Assembly: GCF_002994745.2 (NCBI RefSeq)
Contig: NC_037091.1
Span: forward strand, 12,276,501-12,340,500
DNA length: 64,000 nt
Direction of reading: 5' to 3'
Source: Rosa chinensis
Taxonomy: Eukaryota; Streptophyta; Magnoliopsida; Rosales; Rosaceae
Shown: positions 1 to 10,600 of the stretch, in pieces
How the letters are laid out: every line of letters begins with the position of its first letter
Position numbering within the stretch: position 1 is the stretch's first letter
Program-made: the position numbers and the translations under genes
The notes under the pieces: model-generated
Told to the model about the DNA's origin: nothing
The model's database searches: none
Seen by the model: the letters and a program-made list of their open reading frames with translations, nothing else

Positions 1-59
1 TGCAAATGAGAATTAAAAATAAACAAATAAACAGATAATCAACTCACAACCTTACCTAC

Positions 60-116
60 TTGCATTGGAGGCACACCTTCAGCCCCAAAAATTCCTTGAT
101 CCAATCCCAAAATGAC
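60..116 (-). CDS. Exon of an FKBP-type peptidyl-prolyl isomerase (partial; gene runs off the left edge)
   Basis: On the minus strand a 19-codon exon runs from a CAG acceptor (just above 116) to a GT donor (just below 60). It reads VILGLDQGIFGAEGVPPMQ. This resembles the segment of plastid lumenal FKBPs (the FKBP16-2/PnsL4 group) that precedes the VGGKR stretch of the isomerase fold. Such proteins are PPIase-fold subunits or chaperones of the thylakoid lumen. The following exons would lie beyond position 1. The identification rests on one short exon and no catalytic pocket residues are visible, so it could be a functional gene, a diverged paralogue or a fragment. Confidence 0.45.
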
Positions 117-533
117 CTGGACTCCATAACATATATGAGACAATGGGGAGAACTCTTTTGATTAGCAAGTGCTTATGATTCTTTTCTGAATAGATACAAA
201 TTCCCATACAGATAACTCTACAAAATCCACAATTTAATTTAATTAAAATACTTGAAAGGTAAAGATTGATTTGGGATATCGTCAGACATGGAGAAATCAA
301 ACCCATAGAGCAATCTAACCAAAACCCTGTTTCATATACCATCTTTCAAGCATAAGAAGAGTTCCTCAACAGCATATAATCTCACACCAGCAGACCAGCT
401 CATATCAATTTTCCACTCTACTCTCGGGCTATGGCTTTAAAATTGTACTAAAAAGTTCAAAGGTTACAACTTCAAAGAAATTCATCCTCTAGAGATCTCA
501 GGAAAAAAAAAAAAAAACCTTATCAAAAAATTT

Positions 534-1051
534 CTAAAAATTTAAAGTTGAGCATGATTTCAAAAATTGCTCAACATGTATTCTCTTCCATTTACCTTGA
601 TTTACAGATTCAACCTTCTCCTTCTCTTCAGACCTTGCAGACCAATTTCTTACAACAGTAGCATGTGAAACCTGCATACAAGACCAATCACAGTTTAACA
701 TTAAATAGGAACAATTTACAATTACAATAGACAAAATTGAGAGAGGAGAATTAAGGAACCTTGAACGTAGAAGCAATCTATGTCTCCAAGCATGAACAAT
801 AACTCTGGAATTTGATGTTTGAAGCCACACCTCAAACACCAGAAACAGCAGCTCTCCTGCCTTTCTCAACACACCTCTACTTCTCGGTGGAGTGAGGTAT
901 CATAGACACGATTCCTGAGCAGCACCCAGGTGTCAAAGCAAGAGAAACACACACTGTGCGGAGCGAAGAACAAAGACACGAAAGCTTTGAAACGATAAAC
1001 AGGAGTCGGGCAAGAGAGATGAAGCAGGGACAACATCGTCTTTTCGGCCAT
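534..1051 (-). other. Possible upstream exons of the minus-strand FKBP-like gene
   Basis: Minus-strand reading from an ATG at 1051 gives a Ser/Phe-rich, acidic-poor start (MLSLLHLSCPTPVYRF and onward) that could be a plastid transit peptide, but the frame closes near 869. A second open stretch from 872 ends at a plausible donor near 759. A further possible exon lies around 669-608, between a TGCAG acceptor and an AAG/GTAAAT donor. The frames do not join cleanly. These may be 5' UTR/transit exons of the gene whose FKBP-like exon is at 60-116, or a decayed copy. No domain was recognised here. Confidence 0.25.
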
Positions 1052-1079
1052 AACCGGCTCGGCTCGAGCTGGCACTGTT

Positions 1080-2020
1080 TATAAGCCGATAAACAGTGCG
1101 TTGAGAATTAGTATATAGTAAATATGTCCCTCTAATCCTCTATTATGCACTAACAAAAGTTCTTCTACGAGTCTTCTTAGTTTTAATTATTCGTGTACAA
1201 TAATTGCGTACTCATGCGTGAATAGTTAATAGTTTAGATTTTCTTTAAAGGCTAGGTGTTTATGTTTAGCTTTATAGTTGGAATGCGTTTTATATCCTGT
1301 AATGAGTAATCATATACTATAAGTTTTGCCTGCTACAAAATTACGCTGTATGTATTATTATGGCCGTTAATTGATTTTGTCTGTTCTACACACACATAGA
1401 TCATTAGTCTTTTTTTCTTCTATGACTAACTCAACGGATAATATTCAATTCTCTTGTGATATTATTTAATTTAGCAATTAGCAATATTAGTCTGCATTTC
1501 ATAAGCGATAATGATCTCTCACTATAGAAGACTACGCACGTCGCTGAAGGCAATTTAGAGCGTGAACCAAGTAACCAACTTTCCAAAGTTCTCGACGATT
1601 TTTTTATTTTTATTATTGTAAATTTTTATTTTTTTTATTTTTTTTTATAAATAACTATCGACAGAAATATTAAAGGCATAGCGGGTAGTGGGCCCGTATT
1701 AGATAGAGTGGCATCAGTTTTGGTAGTGGGACCCGCACACTTCATAAGCAACCTGTTCCCAATATGGTGGGAAAGTGGGAATTATAAAGAATAACTACCA
1801 TGCCATGAGTTGATAAAACTAGTTATCAATGTTTAGTAGTTCGATTGTGTGGTGCACATCAATTAGTTACCCGATTGATTAGGCTAACGATTACCGGCAC
1901 CAAATTATCATACTTTATGTGCACAAGACCAAAGTAGATGTGTTTGATTTCTTGTTCGGCTCTCTTTTTAATGAAAGTTTTCGACAATTGATTATATATG
2001 TATTTTATTCACAAAACATC
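1080..2020. other. Intergenic, AT-rich, no gene seen
   Basis: Spacer between the minus-strand FKBP-like region and the first LINE insertion. It probably includes the promoter of the minus-strand gene. A T-rich run lies near 1600-1650. I see no open frame or repeat worth calling. Confidence 0.5.
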
Positions 2021-2033
2021 AACATGCCAACTT
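2021..2033 (+). repeat. Target-site duplication, left copy (LINE 1)
   Basis: The 13-base sequence AACATGCCAACTT occurs here and again at 2630-2642, immediately after the poly(A) tail of the element between them. Confidence 0.85.
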
Positions 2034-2629
2034 TATTTTTCACAATACAAAATTACATGGCTCTCAAGGAACTAGGAAAATTTTGAAGTGGCAGTACCCT
2101 CCTGTGGGTTGGTTGAAGGTGAATTTTGATGGAGCCTTTAGTCCGAGCTCTGGCAAAGCAGCAATTAGTTTCTTAGTCTGTGACTCTCAAGGGACTTTTT
2201 TGGGAACAGTGGGGAAGGTAGTTACTCGAGTTCAGTCAGCTGAACATGTCGAGCTCTTGACTTGTAAGGAAGCATTTGGTTATGTGATGGAACATGGCCT
2301 ATGTCCAGTAATTTTGGAGACTGATTGTTTGGTTTTGAAGCAACAAGTTTGTCAGGAGGAGCTGCAAAATTATTCTATTCTTGGAAGGTTATATGAGGAC
2401 CTCAGACAAGATTTGAAAGAGGTGAACCAAGTTAGAATTATTCATGCCAGAAGAGAGGCAAACATGGCTGCACACAAATTGGCAGCTCATGCTGCAGATT
2501 TTGATCAAGCTTTCTTTTGGTTTAATATTCCTTCCTTCATTCAAGATGTAATAGAGTCTGAGAAATGTATTCCTTAATCTGTTTATTAGTTATCAATAAA
2601 GTCTAACACCATTCAACTCAAAAAAAAAA
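2034..2629 (+). mobile_element. 5'-truncated LINE (non-LTR) insertion carrying an RNase H domain
   Basis: About 596 bp bounded by a perfect 13-bp target-site duplication and ending in a short poly(A) run (about 2620-2629) after an AATAAA-type signal near 2595. The interior is the 3' end of a plant LINE ORF2 with the C-terminal RNase H (RVT_3) domain. 5' truncation, poly(A) and the duplication together indicate target-primed reverse transcription. The near-perfect duplication and intact reading frame suggest a fairly young insertion. Confidence 0.85.
2083..2577 (+). pseudogene. RNase H domain of truncated LINE ORF2
   Basis: An open frame of about 164 codons with no ATG at its start; it enters from the truncated 5' end of the LINE at 2034. 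Visible RNase H features are the first Asp in VNFDGAF, Glu in the following VELLTCKEAF helix and Asp in LETDCLVL. The C-terminal REANMAAHKLA stretch has His where the fourth acidic residue usually sits, a variant seen in many plant LINE copies. In a full element this domain removes RNA from the cDNA hybrid. As a truncated copy without its own start codon it is unlikely to be translated. Confidence 0.8.
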
Positions 2630-2642
2630 AACATGCCAACTT
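2630..2642 (+). repeat. Target-site duplication, right copy (LINE 1)
   Basis: Second copy of AACATGCCAACTT, abutting the poly(A) tail. The first A could belong to the tail. Confidence 0.85.
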
Positions 2643-2882
2643 ATTCATATCAAATCAAATTTGTTTAGTTAAGACATGAAAAACACAGAAACAATCACAA
2701 TTTAAATAAAAGTTATCTATGCCTTTGGATTATTATAAAACAAAAGGTTTAAATTTGAAACCTAAAAAGGATATAAAACGAACTCCATAACTAGAGCTTC
2801 TTGGGACACTTTCACCTTAAAAGAGATGATAAGCTGCACAAATACAGATAAGGAGAGATATAAGTGTATATCTTACAGCTTC

Positions 2883-2900
2883 AACTTTACAATCAGAATA
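2883..2900 (+). repeat. Target-site duplication, left copy (LINE 2)
   Basis: The 18-base sequence AACTTTACAATCAGAATA is repeated exactly at 3455-3472, after a poly(A) run. Confidence 0.88.
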
Positions 2901-3454
2901 AATAGCTTAAGTGAGGTCATTAAGTGGCACCCCCCGCCCGAAAACTTTGTCAAGCTCAATTTTGATGGGTCGGTTTCTTCGTCACTTGGCTACTGCGGGA
3001 TTTGTTATCAGAAACCATTTTGGTGACCCCATTGTTGCTGGTTCAAGATCGATTGGATCTTCCACAGTTCCTATGGCTGAATGTGCGGCCCTTAAAGATG
3101 GCCTGTTAGCTGCTAAGTGATTCAACCTGGACCATTTATTAGTGGAGGGTGATTCGGCCCTGATTATCAACTCTGTCAACCTCAAATGTGAAGCACCCTG
3201 GATGATACAATCTCTCCTTAAAGACATAGCTTCTATTGCTTATTCCTTCGCAAGTGTCTCCTTCTCTCATGTTTTTCGGGAAGCGAACTTCCTTGCTGAT
3301 GCTATTACATCTACGGGTATAGGATTGTCTCCTAGAGTTTGGTTGAACTGTCTCCCTTTTTTGGCTCTCTCTGCCCTTTATTAGGACAAGTTTAGCTTTG
3401 GTTGCCCGAGGGACTTTCCTTTGTAATGTTTCTTTTCTCCTTAAAAAAAAAAAA
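2901..3454 (+). mobile_element. Second 5'-truncated LINE insertion with a decayed RNase H domain
   Basis: About 554 bp between perfect 18-bp direct repeats, ending in a roughly 14-base poly(A). The RNase H frame starts with IKWHPPPENFVKLNFDG, shifts frame once near 2985-2995, and has an in-frame TGA at 3118-3120. It then continues through LLVEGDSALIINSV to REANFLADAIT. The subfamily differs from the LINE only about 260 bp upstream: the RNase H sequences are clearly different and the duplications unrelated. So this is an independent insertion, and an older one judging by its frame damage. Confidence 0.87.
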
Positions 3455-3472
3455 AACTTTACAATCAGAATA
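3455..3472 (+). repeat. Target-site duplication, right copy (LINE 2)
   Basis: Second exact copy of AACTTTACAATCAGAATA, directly after the poly(A) tail of LINE 2. Confidence 0.88.
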
Positions 3473-3762
3473 TACACAAAAAAGTCTAATTAAACTTGGC
3501 TATAATATAAAACCTTAGTAGATGACCAACAAAAGCCGCACGCTCATCAAACTAAAAACATAGAGACTGACCTAGCCTAAATTATGTGGCCATTGCAAGA
3601 ATCACTGAACTAGAAACAAGCTTCATGTTGCGTAACCTCAGCAATTAGCTACAGAAATCCAAGCCTGGTAAAACTGAAAAGTAGGAAGAAGATCCCCTCC
3701 ACGGAGAAGAAACCCCCTAAAGTCACAAAATCCCAATAAGGACAAGAAAGAATAAGACTCAG

Positions 3763-3796
<34 letters not shown>

Positions 3797-4678
3797 GACC
3801 CCCGAAGGTGGAGACTTTAGCTCGAACAAAGAGAGAGAAAACAAGAGACTGATCCTCCTCTGTAAATAGCGCACATCTAAATTTTCTCTTCATGATGATG
3901 TTTATTTGGAAACTTTTCATAGAGTTAAATTTATTTTAATTAAAACAAAATTTAAATAAAATTTATTTCTCTCTCTCTCTAGAAAAAAAAAATAGAGTTA
4001 AATTTATTGGGTCATTTGGATAAAGAGCCGTCAAAAAAGTAGAAGTGTAACCAACGCCAAGGGTGAAGGGGCAACAATGGATTTTCACATTCCATGTTGA
4101 GTTTAGCGTGTTCACGTTGGTAGGCTTCTGAGCCAAACAAAGGCAAAGGCCTGGAGCGAGAAATAGAGAGGACGAGAAGTGCAACGAAGAAAGTGCCAAG
4201 AACGAGAAGGCAAGCAAGAGAGAGAGAGAGAGACAAAATAAGGGAAAAATAGTTGCAGAGAGGATCTTCTTCTTCTTCTTTCTCGTTCAAGAAGGATTAA
4301 AGGTCCCGCCATTGTAGCCTCTGCAACAACATTTCCCATGTAACCCTCCTACCTACCTATCTGCATTGTTTCCAAATCCCCCTCTCCTCCTGGCGTTTTC
4401 ATTATACCAAAAAAAAAAAACAAGGTTTTGTTTGGTAGAGTTAGAGCCCCGATTTTGTTGGAGCAACGTTGACATTGTCCTCTAGAGCTGAGACGAGGGC
4501 GTGTTGCTGCAACTCGGAGTTTTTGGAACAGAAGTAATAACATTTTGGTGTTGGATCATTGGCCTTACGGTCGTCTCTGTCAAGAGAGAATTCATGGTTT
4601 CTTTGTCATTGGGCTGTTTTTGAGGGAATCTGGGGAGCCCTGCCTCGGATCTGAATCCAATCATAAGTTTTGTCCGCA
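3473..4678 (+). promoter_or_regulatory. Spacer, presumed myosin promoter and 5' UTR
   Basis: Contains a (TA)n microsatellite at about 3763-3790, CT/GA-rich tracts (about 3968-3981 and 4216-4233) and a CTT-rich stretch near 4267-4281, typical of plant promoters and leaders. The myosin transcript probably starts in the 4.2-4.4 kb interval, because the leader must reach the ATG at 4679. I cannot place the TSS or a TATA box with confidence. Confidence 0.4.
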
Positions 4679-7600
4679 ATGGTACATTTTTCACATTTTC
4701 TTATTCTCCAAGTTTTATAGTACATTTGCTATCAATTGACAAATCTCCTGACAAATTTGTTGCTATTCTATATAATGTGAATTTATTTACATATGGTTTC
4801 AATGTGGCTTCATTCTGTGCTTAGTTAGCAGAATTCCAGATTAATTCATAAGTTTGATGAGCTAACATGGGGTTAGAAATGTTTGATTATCGTTTGTGGT
4901 GGTGAGGATTCCAGAAATTGTCTCTGTTTGTTTATTGTAGTCAGAGTCGGAAAGTTTAGAATATCGAAGTTCATTTCGTGATTAACTGAATTGAAATTAG
5001 CTGTTTTTGATGTAACTTGGTGGAAGCCTTTGCGTTAGTCTATTGTTTAAATGGCTTTCTGCCTCAAAAGGCAACATTTTCTCAAACTAGGTGGCAGAAA
5101 AGAGAGCTGCATTCTTACCATTGCTGCATTTTGCATTGGAGGACCCTTTGCTATATGGTCGATCAGTTAGGATATTTTTGCTCAAGTTTCTGATCACCTT
5201 TGAATTATGCTATCAATTGTTTTGAACCAAAGAACATGCAGGGATGAGTTTACATAAAATCTGATACTAAAAATATTGTATTATACTTTGGTTTGCTTGA
5301 TTTTGAACATGATTTGAAGGACTAGTTGATAACTGCTCACCAGTACTTTTTTTGTTTTTGTTTGATTCTGTGAATCTGTGCAATTCCTTAAAGCAAGGCG
5401 TGGTCAACTGAGAAACTGTTTGTGTTAGAGAAAATATAAATGTATTATAATGATAAATTGTACTATTTTTCTTTTAACTCGATCGATAAACTTAGACTAA
5501 TTTTAAGCAATATGCATGCCGTCCTGTGTGCGTTGAATATCTTTTCTTTGTTGTATTTTATCTCATTGTGGTTCTGTATTGGATGCTTCCCATCACTATA
5601 TGATACTTGATAGATGTTAGCCTTAAGAAGCTGAAGATAATAATAACCAAGAACATATGAATGCTCAATACTAAGATAAAATCTAGAAATTCCAGAAAAT
5701 AAAACAAAAGCCTACTGTTGTTCTCTCTTGTTTGCTTCTTTAGTTCTCATATTTTGACACAGCAGCCAGTTGGTGTTTTATGGAACTGCTTTTTAATCTC
5801 AAAAACTGAAAATCAAGTTTTTTATGTAAATATTTTATAACTTTCATTTAAGTTGTAGAATATCTCACAGTTATGTAGATCAGTTCAATTATCCTGATTG
5901 CATCTTAGTCTTGTTGTCTTTTGCTTTCTGACACTAGGTTAACTTGTTCATTGCAGAAATTCATTGTTATGATTTTAAATTAAAGATGTTTTTATAGATC
6001 TGCTGTTGATCTTATTGGCCATGCAGGCGGCTAATGTCAATTTGGCAGTTGGATCTTTTGTTTGGGTAGAGGATCCTGAGGTAGCTTGGATAGATGGAGA
6101 AGTTGTTGGAGTTAATGGTGAAGAGGTGGAAATAAACTGTACATCAGGGAAGACAGTAAGTGTTACTCCCTGAAATTTCTTATTAAATTAATTATAATTG
6201 GGGATATCATTGTTCATGATTAAGAATTGCATGTTTCTCAAACTTTTTCCTCTTGCAGTGGCCTGTTTCATTTTTCTGATTGTGTGGTTTGATACAACTC
6301 TTTGCAGCCCTATGTATTGTTCATCCAGTTGTTGTTATCAAGATATAGAGCATATGGATTTATCTTTACAAGACACATGTATTTTCTTTGCATTTTTCAA
6401 TCTACCTTAAGGTTACAAAACTTATAGCACCAAATCCAGATTGCAGTAATCCTTTCAAAAACCTGTGCAGAAATGTTGATTATGAATTCATCATTGGTTA
6501 CTAATCAAATACTTAGCTGTTATGTTGTTTCTTTTCATTGCTTACGTGGAATAAAAAGTGAACTTTTTTTTTTTTTGAAATTTTTTTTATTCCTTTGTCA
6601 TTTTATACATGTATATAAAATCTAGTGCCCAGTAAACCCCATATCAATGAGTACTACAATAATCTCACGGGCATTTAAATTCCTCATTCACTTTTACTGT
6701 AGGTTGTGGCCAAAGCATCCAAGGTCTACCCAAAGGATCCTGAGTTTCCTGAAGGTGGTGTAGACGATATGACAAAGTTGGCTTATCTGCATGAACCAGG
6801 GGTTCTGCAGAATTTGAGCTGTCGGTACGCTATGAATGAGATATATGTGAGTCCTATGTAGAGTGATGCACATCCTCCTTCTCTTTTAACAAGTTAGAGA
6901 GAACTTGTGGTGTTTCTCATGTTCTTGTAAATGACATATTTGCCGTTTTATTTCCTGAAAAATTGCATTCCTTTTCACCTCTCTACTGTTCTTCTGAAAC
7001 ATGGATAACGTCATCATTTGCTATGCTCAGTTAATAATTTATTAGTGAGTATTCAAAGAAGCAGTGTAACTTAAATAGTTGGCAGACACAGCTAACCTCT
7101 CTAATGGTGTTTCCAGACTTACACAGGGAGTATATTGATAGCTGTGAACCCTTTCCAGAGACTACCTCATTTATATGATACTCTCATGATGAAAAAGTAT
7201 AAAGGAATGGCTATCGGTGAGCTGAACCCACATCCGTTTGCTATTGCTGATGCTGCATACAGGTAATTTGCCAAACTTTGTCATTAGTTTCACTTGTTGA
7301 GTGTTATACTATTTTCAGTGTGAGTTAAAACTAATAAAAAAAACTTCTAATGCAGGCAGATGATTAATGAGGGAATAAGCCAGGCAATTTTGGTCAGTGG
7401 AGAAAGTGGAGCTGGAAAAACAGAAAGTACAAAGATGCTTATGCATTATCTTGCCTACATGGGTGGAAGAGCTGCATCTGAAGGACGGTCTGTGGAGCAG
7501 CAAGTCCTAGAGGTAACCAGTTTGTTTTTAGCTTTCCAAGTGTGTAGTATCATATTTGATTCGATTTTTGTATCTAGATGGCTGTTGTTCATGGGATTTT

Positions 7601-10600
7601 GTTTTGGAAGTGACTTGTATTAGTGATAAAATAATTTTTTTTCTTTCACTTATTGTTCTATTTGATGGCAGTCTAATCCTGTTCTCGAAGCATTTGGTAA
7701 TGCAAAGACAGTCAGAAATAATAATTCAAGGTGGGAACCTCTTTTCGTTTTTCTTCTACTGACATAAATATTTTTTTTTATTTCTTTTAATTTGGGGTGT
7801 AAACCCTTTTGAGATACACAACCATACTACAGAATACAGATATAGCTAAAGTTAGGGCAGAAGTCAAAATTGAAAGCATTATGTATTTGTCCGCTTATAT
7901 TTTCAATACATGCGTAAGTTTCTCCTCTCAATCAGTTCAATATAACTGCAGTCGTTTTGGTAAGTTCGTGGAGCTTCAGTTTGATAAAAGGGGAAGAATC
8001 TCTGGAGCTGCCATCAGAACTTATTTATTGGAAAGATCGCGTGTTTGTCAAGTGTCTGATCCTGAGAGAAATTACCATTGCTTTTATATGCTCTGTGCTG
8101 CACCACCAGAGGTAGATTGAACTTTGATATCCATACAAAAAATCATTCATTTGTAATTACAGTCTGGTATTGTGTTACAAGAAATTATGTATTCTTCTCC
8201 AGCTAAAACTTTGTATTTTAGATAGCCAGAAAGACCACTGGATAATTGTTCAACTGCTGATCATTCCTAAACTAATGAAAATTTTAGATTGTTATAACTG
8301 TACCATGTGTCCCTCTGTGCATGCTCACATGCAGACAACCATGGGCCTATGCATGGTAGTGGCACACCAGGATCACCTGAGTTTAACCGCAAGATCGTAA
8401 AGCCTAAGAATAGTTAATTATCTAAATGATATCGAGTACTCTTGATATGAATTTTGCGTGTTTTCTTGTGTTCACACTCAGGATGTTGAGAGGTACAAAT
8501 TGGGAAATCCAAAAACATTTCGTTATCTAAATCAGTCAAACTGCTATAAGCTGGATGGGGTGGATGATTCTAAGGAGTACCTCACAACTAGGAAAGCTAT
8601 GGATGTTGTTGGGATCAGCCCTGATGAGCAGGTATATCACTTGATAGCTTATAAATACTGAATATTCCAGAAAAGATCCTTTCTAATGTTGTGGTTTCAG
8701 GATGCCATATTTCGAGTTGTAGCTGCAATACTCCATTTAGGCAATATTGACTTTGCAAAGGGGACAGAAGCTGATTCTTCTGAACCCAAAGATGATAGAT
8801 CTCGGTCCCATCTCAAAACAGCTGCTGAGCTCCTCGAGTTTGTGAACATTGTTTATTATTTTCAATATTAACATATGAAATTTGATGTCATCAGTAGTGC
8901 TAATGTCTAACCTACACCATCTCTTAGGTGCAATGAGAAATCACTTGAAGATTCTCTTTGCAAACGTGTGATGGCGACCCGTGATGAGACCATAACAAAA
9001 TGCTTAGATCCAGACACTGCAGCCACCAGTAGAGATGCTTTGGCCAAAATTGTTTATTCAAGATTATTTGATTGGTAGGTTTCAGTAATTTTTTATGATA
9101 AGTGTACGTTTCAATAGATACTAATTATTTCATCATTGAGAACAAAACATCCACACTGATTTTCTAAGTTCGTAAACTGATTACTACAGGCTTGTGAAAA
9201 AGATAAATAACTCTATTGGTCAAGATCCTGATTCAAAATATTTGATTGGAGTTCTGGATATTTATGGATTTGAGAGTTTCAAGACAAACAGGTGCTTAAC
9301 CGGTACGCTTTTGTTTTCATCATTTAGAGGTTAAATTCTTGCAGAGGACTGCCTTGTATCATTCTGTTTATGGGGATAATAATTAGAAAGTTAACTATCT
9401 TGTGCCTCTTTGATGTCATTTGACCCATGCAATTGCATTTGTAATTAAGAATATATTTGGTGATGGTATTTCTCCTGCTCCTTTGGCTGCTGTGTCCTTG
9501 GAAACACTTTTAAATAAGTGTTTTTCAAGTGGTTTCAAGCCTTTTAGGTTAATTGAACATTACCTGCAAGCACCTTTTTGAGAGAGCTCTGTTCCTTTCT
9601 TAATTCTGAGGTCATCCTAGTTGCTTTATTATATTCTTGAGTTTTCTCCAGATGTGTGAAGTTTCAATATTGTTAAATGTGTGCAGCTTCGAGCAATTTT
9701 GTATCAATTTGACAAATGAAAAATTGCAGCAACATTTCAACCAGGTGTGGAAAATGAGTACATGATATGTATTCTTTAGAATTCTTGGGTCTTCCAGACA
9801 TTTACTCAATTAAGTGTCAACATTCTGCTTAACAGCATGTCTTCAAGATGGAACAAGAAGAATATACTAAAGAAGAAATTGATTGGAGTTACATAGAGTT
9901 TGTAGATAATCAGGATATTCTTGATCTCATTGAAAAGGTATGCAAATTTCCTACCTCCTTTTTTTATTTTTTTTCTTCAAGGTCTGTTTATTTTCTTGCA
10001 ATTTAGTGTTGAAAATGATAAGCACATTCTTTGTGATTAATGAAGCCTATATATTTTATATAGTTTTTCTGTAGTTCTGCAAGTTCTTTTTAGTATTTTG
10101 TGGAAAATTGGTCCTGCATATACTAGTGTTTTCCTAAGTGTGCTTCTCTTGAATTACTCTGTTCTTTTTGTTTTTTTTTGGGGAACATGAGAGGCTTTGT
10201 CTATTCTGGATGTAGGCTTTCTAGTGGGGATTCTTGTTGCCCTATTAGTTTGTTTTGTTCTTGATGGACTTCTTGTCCATCTTCTTTTATACTCTTCTAA
10301 CTTTGCTCATTAAAGTAGTTGTTTTTATAAAAAAATAAAAAATAGTGGCTTCCTATGTGAATCTTTCTTTTGCACTACTCTTTTCTCTGTTGAGTTAATT
10401 TCTTGTCTTCATGCATCCTTGCTACTGCTATTACTATTCTCTTTGCAATAAAATGAAGTTTTAGTGATCAATAAGATTCATGATATAGAGTTTTATCTTT
10501 CTGATGTATGCTTTTGTCTTCAGAAACCTGGTGGCATAATTGCTCTACTAGATGAGGCTTGGTACGCATTCAAAAATAAAATATTAATGTGATATCCCCT

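Noticed and set aside
3963..4339. Overlapping minus-strand open frames of 75-92 codons
   Set aside because: They come from CT/GA-rich leader sequence of the myosin gene and encode Ser/Leu-rich low-complexity stretches in all three frames.
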